From contig PIVW01000215.1 in NCBI GenBank assembly GCA_003353825.1, forward strand, positions 1 to 9,278: a DNA stretch of 9,278 nt, read 5' to 3'. The stretch is from Chloroflexota bacterium. Lineage in GTDB: Bacteria; Chloroflexota; Anaerolineae; J102. Made by a program: the position numbers and the translations under genes. Below the pieces are notes generated by a model. It saw only the letters and a program-made list of their open reading frames with translations, did not search any database and had not been told where the DNA came from. Shown piece by piece: positions 1 to 6,080 of the stretch; within the stretch, counting starts at the first letter, position 1; the number at the start of each line of letters is the position of its first letter.

Positions 1-1190
1 GCAGTGCCGTCATGACGGGACGCATGCCGGTCCGCTCCGGCACCTTTTCGGTTCCGCTGGATGGCTCTCCCTACGGGCTCGCGCCGTGGGAGTACACCAT
101 GGGGAACCTGTTTTCCGATTCCGAATACGCCACCGGGATGTTCGGCAAGTGGCATCTCGGCAAGGTCGCCGACAGGATCCCAACCGCCCAGGGCTTCGAC
201 GAGTGGTGGGGCATCAGCGAGTCCTCCGATGAAGCCGGCTGGACTGCGCATCCGTTGTATCCCCCCAACTTCCCGCGCCCCAAGATCAAGCAAGCCGTCA
301 AAGGCCAGCCCTACGAGGAGGTCGACGACTTCAACTTGAAGACGCGTCCCCTTATGGATGAGAAGATCACCGACAAGACAATCGACTTCATCCGCCGCAA
401 GCACGCGGAAGACCAGCCGTTCTACGCCTACGTCGGATTCACTAACATACACCCGCCGAGCATTCCTCACCCCGATTTCGAGGACGCGACGAATAGCCCG
501 CACGCGGGGCCGAAGGCCCTGGCCGAACTCGATTATCGCGCTGGTCAGATCCTGGATACCCTCGATGAGCTCGGCATCGCCGATGACACGATCGTCGTCT
601 GGGCCAGCGACAACGGCAGTGGCGCCACCAAGGGAGAGTCGTTCGGAACCGGCGGCTACTGGAAAGGCTGCTTCGGTGGCGGTTGGGAAGGTTCGTACCG
701 CTCACCCGCGATGATCCGCTGGCCGGGCAAAATCCCCGCCGGTGTGGTCACCGACGAGATCGTCGCCGCCCTCGACTGGTATCCAACCCTGGCGGGACTC
801 ATCGATGAGGCGGACCGGGTTCCCACTGACCGGCCGATCGATGGGATGGACATGTCGGCCTACATGCTGGGCCAGGCGGAAACCTCCGGCCGTGACTCCT
901 ACATCTATATGGGTGTCGACGCCCAGCCCATCTCGGTGAAATGGAAGAGCTTCAAAGTGCACTTCCGCTACACCGAGGAGTACTCGTGGACGGCGCCGTA
1001 CATCAAGCGGCAGGTCCCGATGGTGATGGACCTGATCAACGATCCCCACGAAGAAATAGATCTAATGGATGCCGAGCTCACCTACGCCTGGGTGATCGGC
1101 ATAGCTGCGGGACTATTGGGTCAGGTAGCACAAAGCGCAGCACAGTACCCGAATATCGGGCCCGGCGCTGATTTCGAAGGCTACGACTGA
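1..1190 (+). CDS. Arylsulfatase (sulfatase family), 5'-truncated by window edge
   Basis: Hydrolyses sulfate esters, probably as a formylglycine-dependent alkaline-phosphatase-fold enzyme. The reading frame is open from base 3, and the first visible residues are SAVMTGRMPVRSG. This is the tail of the sulfatase signature C/S-x-P-S-R-x-x-x-x-T-G-R, so the Cys or Ser converted to formylglycine lies only a few codons outside the window. Other family marks are GKWHLG (bases 144-161), SDNG (606-617, metal and active-site region), a YRSPAMIRWPGKI segment typical of the family, and a C-terminal QYPNIGPGADFEGY tail common in bacterial arylsulfatases. The ATG at base 12 is inside the signature and is not the start. 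The gene ends with TGA at 1188-1190. The substrate cannot be read from the sequence. The next gene is an organic-anion-type transporter, so the pair could handle a sulfated organic compound (inference). Whether the protein is secreted cannot be judged without its N-terminus. Confidence 0.93.
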   Translation, partial: SAVMTGRMPVRSGTFSVPLDGSPYGLAPWEYTMGNLFSDSEYATGMFGKWHLGKVADRIPTAQGFDEWWGISESSDEAGWTAHPLYPPNFPRPKIKQAVKGQPYEEVDDFNLKTRPLMDEKITDKTIDFIRRKHAEDQPFYAYVGFTNIHPPSIPHPDFEDATNSPHAGPKALAELDYRAGQILDTLDELGIADDTIVVWASDNGSGATKGESFGTGGYWKGCFGGGWEGSYRSPAMIRWPGKIPAGVVTDEIVAALDWYPTLAGLIDEADRVPTDRPIDGMDMSAYMLGQAETSGRDSYIYMGVDAQPISVKWKSFKVHFRYTEEYSWTAPYIKRQVPMVMDLINDPHEEIDLMDAELTYAWVIGIAAGLLGQVAQSAAQYPNIGPGADFEGYD

Positions 1191-1222
1191 GGGCGCTAGC
1201 TTACTGTAGATTTCACACTCAA

Positions 1223-1258
1223 TCCTGGGCTTTCCTGACACACAAGGAAAGCCCAGGA
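1223..1258 (+). terminator. Strong perfect hairpin between sulfatase and transporter
   Basis: TCCTGGGCTTTCCT (1223-1236) and AGGAAAGCCCAGGA (1245-1258) are perfect 14-bp reverse complements around an 8-nt loop (GACACACA). The hairpin sits 33 nt after the sulfatase stop and 66 nt before the transporter ATG. There is no T-run on either side, so it is not a canonical intrinsic terminator. It may stop transcription with a factor, protect the 3' end of the upstream mRNA, or regulate the transporter leader. The structure is certain and the function is inferred. Confidence 0.5.
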
Positions 1259-1324
1259 CACAACCTAATCGTGGATATGTCCATAAGGGACAGTCCAGGT
1301 ACATGAAGAAAAGGAGAATGAATC

Positions 1325-2242
1325 ATGGAAACTGTCCAAGCCCTGATGGGTGGATTATTCAACGCCTCGCTGGTCATCATGATTATGGCCACGATGTTTG
1401 CCGCCGGCCTGGCGACAACAACGAAAGCCCTGGGGGGGGTGTTCAGGAACGTCGTGTTGCTCATCCTGGTCTTGATCACCGCCTTTGTCCTCCGGCCCCT
1501 GGTGGGCTGGGGGTTGTCGGCGATCTTCAGCCTCTCGGCGGCGTCCTATATCGTCATGCTGCTGCTGGCGGCCGTCCCTGGCGCCCCGCTGGGCGTCAAA
1601 TTTGCGATGAGCGCCAAAGCCGATCTGACCGTGGCCGCCGGGTTGCAGGTGCTGCTGGCGGTTATCGGCACCTTCACGTTCGCGCCCATGGCCAACTTCA
1701 TGATCGGCGCCGCCGGCCTGGGTGATAATTTCGCGCTGCCGGTTGCTGATTTGGTCATAACCGTGGCCGTCTTGCAGATTATCCCCTTTGTGGTGGGCAT
1801 GGCCGTGTGTCACTGGACGCCCAAGAACGCAATGGAATGGAGACCGACGGTCCAGCAAGTCGCCAACATCACGCTGTTGATCGTTATCGTGCTGGCCCTG
1901 CTGGGCAGCTTCCGCATCATCGTGGACCTGCTCGGTGATCGTGCGATCTTGGCGCAGGCGCTGTTCGTCGTCATCATGATAGCGCTGGGCTATTTTATCT
2001 CCAGGGGTGGCAGACCAGTTCGCAAAGCGACGGCAATGATCGAGCCCGGCAGCAACTCTGGGCCCGTCTTCGCCGCCATCGCCATCGCCTTCGACAATGA
2101 CCCTGCGATTCTGGGGGTCGCTGTGGCGCTGGTCTTCGTACAGATCGTCGTGGGTACGGTCATAGGCTCCTACCTCGGTAAAGGAGATGATGATGATGAT
2201 GAGGCAGCACCGGTTGAGGAGGCAGCGGCCGCAGCGGCCTAA
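1325..2242 (+). CDS. Bile acid:sodium symporter (BASS/SBF) family membrane protein
   Basis: A 305-residue, very hydrophobic protein with about nine or ten predicted membrane helices, the usual size of the BASS family (ASBT/NTCP-like Na+-coupled carriers of organic anions). Family-like landmarks are ALGGVFRN near residues 35-42, VPGAPLG near 84-90 (position of the PGG crossover loop) and MIEPGSNSGPV near 228-238 (position of the E-x-G-x-Q-N crossover motif). The Gln of that last motif is replaced, so Na+ coupling may be altered. The start is ATG 1325, supported by AAGGAG at 1311-1316 eight bases upstream; an overlapping ATG at 1303 opens another frame. The C-terminus is odd: five Asp from a (GAT)5 run, then an Ala/Glu stretch ending in six Ala, probably a disordered cytoplasmic tail. 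The carrier follows an arylsulfatase, so a desulfated or sulfated organic anion is a possible cargo, but the substrate is unknown. Confidence 0.75.
   Translation: METVQALMGGLFNASLVIMIMATMFAAGLATTTKALGGVFRNVVLLILVLITAFVLRPLVGWGLSAIFSLSAASYIVMLLLAAVPGAPLGVKFAMSAKADLTVAAGLQVLLAVIGTFTFAPMANFMIGAAGLGDNFALPVADLVITVAVLQIIPFVVGMAVCHWTPKNAMEWRPTVQQVANITLLIVIVLALLGSFRIIVDLLGDRAILAQALFVVIMIALGYFISRGGRPVRKATAMIEPGSNSGPVFAAIAIAFDNDPAILGVAVALVFVQIVVGTVIGSYLGKGDDDDDEAAPVEEAAAAAA
2186..2200 (+). repeat. (GAT)5 trinucleotide run within the transporter gene
   Basis: Five in-frame GAT codons give a run of five Asp in the C-terminal tail of the BASS-family protein. An alanine-rich stretch of mixed GCG/GCC/GCA codons follows. 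Such tracts can change in copy number by slippage without shifting the frame. Confidence 0.7.
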
Positions 2243-2247
2243 TCATC

Positions 2248-2343
2248 GGAGTTACGCAGTTGAACGATTTCATCAAGTTTCGCACTTATTTTCACGTGAA
2301 AGCCAGTCATTCGAGATCAGAATCAGCTCAACTGCGTAACTCC
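2248..2343 (+). repeat. Palindromic repeat element, copy 1 (16-bp perfect terminal inverted repeat)
   Basis: GGAGTTACGCAGTTGA (2248-2263) is the exact reverse complement of TCAACTGCGTAACTCC (2328-2343), spanning 96 bp and beginning 6 bp after the transporter stop. No gene lies within it. No target-site duplication is evident at its edges, so a MITE-like origin is possible but not shown. A diverged relative with the same ends lies at 7736-7786. Outside the inner ends of both repeats, 14 nt away, is the same 11-mer GGCGTAAGTGA (2358-2368 here). In RNA it could also act as a stem that ends or stabilises the upstream transcript. There is no T-tract. Confidence 0.75.
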
Positions 2344-2345
2344 TG

Positions 2346-2485
2346 CTAGTACACTTCGGCGTAAGTGAGTCAACGGTTTCTACTGCGCTAGCCGGGTCCG
2401 TGACCCGGCGGGATGCCAAACCCGCCGCGTCTCGGATGCGGCTAGCGCTAGAAAAATACCGGATATTTACGCCTCGCTGTACTAG
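2346..2485 (+). other. Nested palindromic block with cloverleaf-like core upstream of the DUF1269-like gene
   Basis: The outer arms CTAGTACA-n4-GGCGTAA (2346-2364) and TTACGCC-n4-TGTACTAG (2467-2485) are complementary in 15 of 19 positions. An inner 10-bp stem is formed by GCGCTAGCCG (2385-2394) and CGGCTAGCGC (2439-2448). Three consecutive hairpins lie within or overlap it: GCCGGGTC/GACCCGGC (2391-2398 with 2402-2409, 3-nt loop), GGCGGG/CCCGCC (2407-2412 with 2421-2426, 8-nt loop) and GCGTC/GATGC (2427-2431 with 2435-2439, 3-nt loop, one G-U pair). Some arms share bases, so not all can form at full length together. The whole suggests a folded RNA or a hairpin-forming DNA repeat 47 nt upstream of the next start codon. 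It is not a tRNA: there is no T-arm consensus and the loops have the wrong sizes. Confidence 0.6.
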
Positions 2486-2532
2486 TCTTTCTCAAGCGCG
2501 AATTCAATTCAATATTTCAAGGAGTAGTTCAC

Positions 2533-3069
2533 ATGTCAAGTCACCAACTGGTACTCGCAATGTTTAAGGACGAAGCCGAGGCTGATGTCGCCGCCGAAGC
2601 GATCCAACATTGGGCCAAACGCACCGACAGAGCCAAAATCAGTGCAACCGGCGTTATTGTCAAAGACGAGGAAGGAAAGATCAAGACCCACAAATTGGGC
2701 CACAGCCGTGCCGGGGAGGGCGCCGTGATATTTGGCTTGGGCGCATTCCTTACAGGTGGTCTAACTATCGGCCTCGGCCTGATTGGTGGCGCACTCGTAG
2801 GCGCCGGAATCGGCTCTGTGTTCCACAAAGGGCTGAAGATATCCAAAGAGGATAAGGAACGACTCAATAATGATCTCGACGGCGGCAAAGCAGCTGTGGG
2901 CGTTATGGTCAAAGAGGGTGATGCCAGTGAGATCGCAGTCGAACTGGCCGTATTGGGTGGCCAGACCGAGACATACGAGGTGTCGGATGAGGCGATGGTG
3001 GAATTACAGTCCGTCGTCGAAGCCGCACCCGAGGAATCGGGTGAAGAGCCCACCGGGGATGCATCCTGA
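2533..3069 (+). CDS. DUF1269-like glycine-rich membrane-associated protein
   Basis: A 178-residue protein. Its N-terminal half (SSHQLVLAMFKDEAEADVA, then AKISATGVIVKDEEGK) resembles the alpha/beta start of DUF1269-type proteins. A central glycine-zipper hydrophobic stretch follows at about residues 61-97 (GAVIFGLGAFLTGG ... GGALVGAGIGSVF). After it comes a second small domain (LKISKEDKERLNNDLDGGKAAVGVMVKEGD), then an acidic Glu/Ala/Ser tail. The glycine-rich stretch probably inserts in or spans the membrane as a hairpin. The biochemical function of the family is not known. The start at 2533 is well supported by AAGGAG (2519-2524), eight bases upstream. The K+ channel ATG follows 40 nt after the stop, so the two genes are probably co-transcribed and this protein could be an accessory factor of the channel or of membrane stress (inference). 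The family call comes from pattern memory and needs a profile search. Confidence 0.7.
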   Translation: MSSHQLVLAMFKDEAEADVAAEAIQHWAKRTDRAKISATGVIVKDEEGKIKTHKLGHSRAGEGAVIFGLGAFLTGGLTIGLGLIGGALVGAGIGSVFHKGLKISKEDKERLNNDLDGGKAAVGVMVKEGDASEIAVELAVLGGQTETYEVSDEAMVELQSVVEAAPEESGEEPTGDAS

Positions 3070-3094
3070 GAGCCCACTCAGCAAGTTGCTGATC

Positions 3095-3101
3095 AAGGAA
3101 G
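3095..3101 (+). promoter_or_regulatory. Ribosome binding site that fixes the K+ channel start
   Basis: AAGGAAG lies 8 bases before ATG 3110. The channel frame stays open upstream to an ATG at 2870, which would overlap the previous gene by 200 bp. This site and the conserved channel fold argue for 3110. Confidence 0.6.
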
Positions 3102-3109
3102 ATGTCGGA

Positions 3110-3922
3110 ATGACCTCGGATCAGGATGAATACGTTGGCACTGGAGAGCCCACTAGCACCGAGCTTTATAGCACATCCTACAATGTATTCATCCTCATAA
3201 TGACCCTCTATTCTATGATTATCATGGTTGCACTCTTGGTACCCTGGCTCAGTCAGGCCACGAAATCAACTTTACATTTAATCGACACGCTGATCTGTTT
3301 CATCTTCCTAGGTGATTTCTTGAGCAATTTGCATCGTGCCCCAAACAGCCGGGGCTACTTCTTCAGGCAGGGGGGCTGGCTAGATATCTTAGGCAGTATC
3401 CCCTCCATTCCTGTTCTACCTTTGACGGCGGTTCTACGATTGGCCAGATTGGGTCGCCTGGCTCGGATCATTCGATCTCTCCGGGGCGAAGATTCGAAAC
3501 AGCTTTGGGCTGACTTCATTGCAGATCGGGCGCGGAGCGCGTTGCTGGTTACGATTCTCGTTGCCGTTTTTTTCATCAGTATCTCCTCTGTGTTTGTACT
3601 GCAAGTAGAGTCCCGGTCTCAGGATGCTAACATTTTAACCGGCGTTGATGCTTTCTGGTGGGCTCTTGTGACCGTGACCACGATTGGCTATGGGGACCAG
3701 TATCCGGTATCTAATCTTGGCCGGCTACTGGCTGTGCCATTGATGCTCATTGGGGTCGCGATCTATGGCGTTCTAACCAGTTATCTTGCCACTGTTTTTA
3801 TAGGGCCATCAGATGCAGAGGTAGAAACCGAGATGGAAGCGGCCCACATTGAAGCAGATATCGCTCATCTAAAGGAAGATCTGGCGACGATCAAGGAGAT
3901 GATTCGTGATCTCAACAGATAA
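3110..3922 (+). CDS. Voltage-gated potassium channel (six-TM, Kv type) with C-terminal coiled coil
   Basis: A 270-residue K+ channel subunit, expected to form a tetramer in the cytoplasmic membrane. S1 is at about residues 24-46 and S2 at about 55-71, with Asp at 59 and 69. S3 contains GWLDILGSIP (about 89-98). S4 is unusually regular: arginines at 110, 113, 116, 119, 122 and 125, every third residue, as in a voltage sensor. S5 spans about 144-165. The pore loop carries the selectivity filter TTIGYGD (190-196), and S6 spans about 203-230. The C-terminus (about 236-270) is a charged heptad-like helix (AHIEADIAHLKEDLATIKEM), probably a tetramerising coiled coil; no RCK/TrkA-N or cyclic-nucleotide domain is present. 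The size matches compact bacterial Kv channels. It lies 40 nt after the DUF1269-like gene and shares its direction. It probably sets membrane potential or passes K+ during osmotic or electrical stress (inference). Confidence 0.93.
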   Translation: MTSDQDEYVGTGEPTSTELYSTSYNVFILIMTLYSMIIMVALLVPWLSQATKSTLHLIDTLICFIFLGDFLSNLHRAPNSRGYFFRQGGWLDILGSIPSIPVLPLTAVLRLARLGRLARIIRSLRGEDSKQLWADFIADRARSALLVTILVAVFFISISSVFVLQVESRSQDANILTGVDAFWWALVTVTTIGYGDQYPVSNLGRLLAVPLMLIGVAIYGVLTSYLATVFIGPSDAEVETEMEAAHIEADIAHLKEDLATIKEMIRDLNR

Positions 3923-4011
3923 CAGGTTATTATGGATGCCAAAATGGCGCTGAAGCAGTCCTTGCTTGCGGCGTCGCAACAGTTGATAATAAATGCTCAG
4001 GATTTTTGCTT

Positions 4012-4016
4012 AAGGA
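4012..4016 (+). promoter_or_regulatory. Ribosome binding site that fixes the SulP start
   Basis: AAGGA is 9 bases before ATG 4026 but directly abuts the alternative in-frame TTG at 4017, which could not use it. ATG 4026 is therefore the start. Confidence 0.65.
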
Positions 4017-4025
4017 TTGATCACC

Positions 4026-5750
4026 ATGTCAAGATTCTTTTTCAATCGTAACACAATCTCAGCCGATGTCTCTGCGGGCATCACATTAGGCATCGAGAGC
4101 ATCCCTGACGGTATGGCTAATGGTCTGTTGGCCATGGTCAATCCTATCCATGGCGTCTATGCCTACATGGTGGGTGTTTTCACAGGCTCCATTTTTACCA
4201 GTTCGGTTTACATGTCGGTGCAGGGGACCAGTGCGATGGCGCTTATCATCGCCAGCGTGCCCCAGGTGACATCCGGCGGAGAGAACGCCCTGGATTTCCT
4301 GTTGGCGCTCTCCATCCTGACAGGTGTATTTATGATCGTCGCCGGACTACTCAAGTTTGGAAAACTGTTGCGTTTCATCCCCAACTCTGTGATGACCGGC
4401 TTCATCAATGCGGTGGCGATCCTGATCATCTTAGGCCAGCTGGGCGATCTGACCGGCTATGATACTTCAGGTGCGAACAAGGTGGCGCAGACCCTTGATT
4501 TGATCTTCAATTTTAACCAAATCAACCCCCAAACCCTGGCAATCGGGATACTTTCCATTCTTTTGATCCTTATCTTGGAAAAAACGGCTCTAAAGAGCTT
4601 CGGTTTGGTCGTCGCTTTGATTGTGGCATCCGCCATACCGACGTTGTTGAACTGGGACACAGTGGCCCTGGTCAGAGACATCGCTGATATTCCAAGCCAA
4701 TTACCCCGCCCAAGCTTTCCTGGTTTGTTCGCTTTGGCTCCCATGATAGTACCAGCCTTTTCCCTGGCCATCGTGGGTCTGGTACAGGGAGCTGGGGTCA
4801 GTCAAAACTACGCCAATCCAGATGGTGAATATCCCGATCCCTCCGGCGATTTTGTTGGTCAGGGAGCGGCGAACGTCGCCTGTGGCGTGTTTCAAGGGAT
4901 GCCTGTGGGGGGGTCGCTGTCCGCCACTTCACTATCCGTTACCAGTGGGGCTAAAACGCGTTTGGCCAATCTCACGGCCGGCGTGACGATGGCAGTGGCT
5001 TTGGCATTATTTGGCGGCGCCATAGGTTTGATGGCTATGCCCGCCCTGGCTGGCCTGCTCATCGTCGTCGGCTTTCGCACGCTCAAACCCGACGATATCC
5101 GCATGGTCTGGAACACCGGCTTGATGCAACAGGTCGTAATGATCCTCACCTTTGTCTTAGCGCTGCTTGTCCCCCTTCAGTATGCCGTACTCTTGGGAGT
5201 GGCCCTAGCAGTACTGCTCGTTGTGGTTCAAATGTCAAACACGATTGCCATCAAAGAGTGGATTTACAAGCCAGGTCAACTCCCACTGGAACAAGATCCG
5301 CCAGAGGTTCTGCCCTCCTCGAGAATCACGATCTTGATCCCATACGGCAGCCTGTTTTTCGCTTCAGCAACTACCTTTGAAGAAGCACTACCCAATATCG
5401 GGGAGGAAACAAGTCATGCCCTTGTCATCTTGCGGCTGCGCGGCCGCACCGACCTGGGCAGCACCGTTCTAAACGTGCTCGCTCGCTATGCCGAGGATCT
5501 ACATGCGGCAAAGTGTCGCCTGATGCTGGCCGGCGTTGGCGAACATAGCCTGGGTGAATTCGAGAAAACGGGTTTGATTCAAACATTAGGCAGGGACAAT
5601 GTCTTTAAGGCGACGGACAGAGCGGGTGAATCGACCTTGGCCGCATTGGCTGTTGCAGAGAAGTGGTTGGTGGAGACATCACCTAGCCAAACTGACGATT
5701 TTGTTGATGATGATACCCTGACCGATTCGCCCACAATAGGAGGAGGCTAA
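4026..5750 (+). CDS. SulP-family anion transporter with C-terminal STAS domain
   Basis: A 574-residue protein of normal length for bacterial SulP (SLC26-like) carriers, which move sulfate, bicarbonate or other anions across the cytoplasmic membrane. The N-terminus carries the family's first-helix pattern (SIPDGMANGLLAMVNPIHGV, about residues 25-44). The membrane domain of many helices runs to about residue 420. Within it, PVGGSLSATSLSVTSGAKT (about 293-311) matches the conserved P-x-x-G-S-x-S-x-T ... GA-K-T segment near TM10. The STAS domain follows at about 432-547 (RITILIPYGSLFFA ... ALVILRLRGRTDLGSTVLNV), where TDLGST occupies the usual phosphoacceptor loop. The tail is acidic (DDFVDDDTLTD). 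The ion cannot be told from sequence. With a sulfatase 3 kb upstream sulfate is attractive, but bicarbonate is equally possible. It sits 103 nt after the channel, so a shared transcript is possible but not shown. Confidence 0.92.
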   Translation: MSRFFFNRNTISADVSAGITLGIESIPDGMANGLLAMVNPIHGVYAYMVGVFTGSIFTSSVYMSVQGTSAMALIIASVPQVTSGGENALDFLLALSILTGVFMIVAGLLKFGKLLRFIPNSVMTGFINAVAILIILGQLGDLTGYDTSGANKVAQTLDLIFNFNQINPQTLAIGILSILLILILEKTALKSFGLVVALIVASAIPTLLNWDTVALVRDIADIPSQLPRPSFPGLFALAPMIVPAFSLAIVGLVQGAGVSQNYANPDGEYPDPSGDFVGQGAANVACGVFQGMPVGGSLSATSLSVTSGAKTRLANLTAGVTMAVALALFGGAIGLMAMPALAGLLIVVGFRTLKPDDIRMVWNTGLMQQVVMILTFVLALLVPLQYAVLLGVALAVLLVVVQMSNTIAIKEWIYKPGQLPLEQDPPEVLPSSRITILIPYGSLFFASATTFEEALPNIGEETSHALVILRLRGRTDLGSTVLNVLARYAEDLHAAKCRLMLAGVGEHSLGEFEKTGLIQTLGRDNVFKATDRAGESTLAALAVAEKWLVETSPSQTDDFVDDDTLTDSPTIGGG

Positions 5751-5797
5751 CAACGACAAAACCCAGAAAACCTTAACCCTAAGGACCGAGAATTCAA

Positions 5798-5918
5798 TAA
5801 CTTGCGGAACTCTACCGTCATATCAGGAAGCAAATCGGCAAGTTAATCTGTCCTAAGTCCTAAGTGGAGTTCGGAAAGAATTTCAACCGAAGCAATCGAT
5901 CATTTCGCTCCGAACTCC
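5798..5918 (+). repeat. Overlapping inverted repeats (GGAGTT/AACTCC type)
   Basis: GGAGTTCGGA (5866-5875) and TCCGAACTCC (5909-5918) are perfect 10-bp reverse complements, 53 bp end to end. TAACTTGC (5798-5805) pairs with GCAAGTTA (5838-5845). GAACTC at 5807-5812 could also pair with GAGTTC at 5867-5872, in competition with the 10-bp stem. The GGAGTT/AACTCC ends match the palindromic elements at 2248-2343 and 7736-7786, but the GGCGTAAGTGA box is absent here. It may be a decayed relative (inference). Confidence 0.5.
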
Positions 5919-5933
5919 TTATACGAAAGGCAG

Positions 5934-5949
5934 AAGCGATCTCGCTTTT
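5934..5949 (+). terminator. Weak hairpin with T-run, possible end of the SulP transcript
   Basis: AAGCG (5934-5938) pairs with CGCTT (5943-5947) around a 4-nt loop and runs into TTTT. The stem is short, so termination would be inefficient. It is about 185 nt after the SulP stop and just before the promoter-like pair. Confidence 0.25.
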
Positions 5950-5972
5950 ATATGAGACATACCGGCCCTTAC

Positions 5973-6002
5973 TTAACACACTACTGCTCAGTCAACTATG
6001 AT
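5973..6002 (+). promoter_or_regulatory. Sigma70-type promoter candidate for the LOR-protein gene
   Basis: TTAACA (5973-5978) and TATGAT (5997-6002) each match the -35 and -10 consensus in five of six positions, with an 18-bp spacer. A second TATGAT overlaps at 6002-6007. Transcription from here would place the dispersed repeat at 6012-6080 in the 5' leader of the gene at 6153. Confidence 0.4.
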
Positions 6003-6011
6003 ATGATGGAT

Positions 6012-6080
6012 TGTCATTCCGAGTGCAACGAGGAATCTCTGCGCGTGGCTTGAAGATTCTTCACTTCGTTCAGAATGACA
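6012..6080 (+). repeat. Dispersed bacterial intergenic repeat (GTCATTCCGAG type)
   Basis: A 69-bp imperfect palindrome with terminal arms TGTCATTC (6012-6019) and GAATGACA (6073-6080). Inside are CGAGTGCAACGAGGAATCT and AGATTCTTCACTTCGTTCA. The two 27-nt arms agree at 20 positions. The pattern of CATTCCGAG ... GAGGAATCT ... AGATTCTTC ... CAGAATGACA is a widespread intergenic repeat that I recognise from many environmental bacterial genomes. Its origin and role are not settled to my knowledge. Confidence 0.7.

Noticed and set aside
1303..1725. 140-codon frame overlapping the BASS transporter start
   Set aside because: Its product is Gly/Arg/Pro-rich without membrane helices, and the AAGGAG site is spaced for ATG 1325.
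1355..1858. 167-codon antisense frame within the BASS transporter gene
   Set aside because: His/Arg/Gln/Gly-rich shadow of hydrophobic membrane-helix codons. It has no recognisable domain.
2248..2343. Complete insertion sequence or MITE with target duplication
   Set aside because: There is no transposase, and the flanking bases (ATC on the left, TGC on the right) show no direct duplication. A mobile origin stays open but is not supported as a feature.
2385..2448. tRNA or tRNA-like gene
   Set aside because: The cloverleaf has loops of 3, 8 and 3 nt, no GGTTC-type T-arm and no 7-nt anticodon loop, so it is not a tRNA.
2541..3077. 178-codon antisense frame opposite the DUF1269-like gene
   Set aside because: Its Ser/Pro-rich composition has no domain signal, and the sense frame has family-like sequence and a Shine-Dalgarno site.
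2870..3109. N-terminal extension of the K+ channel to ATG 2870
   Set aside because: It would overlap the preceding gene by 200 bp and adds non-channel sequence. ATG 3110 has a ribosome binding site.
3932..4051. 39-codon frame between the channel and SulP genes
   Set aside because: It has no ribosome binding site and no recognisable feature, and it overlaps the SulP start.
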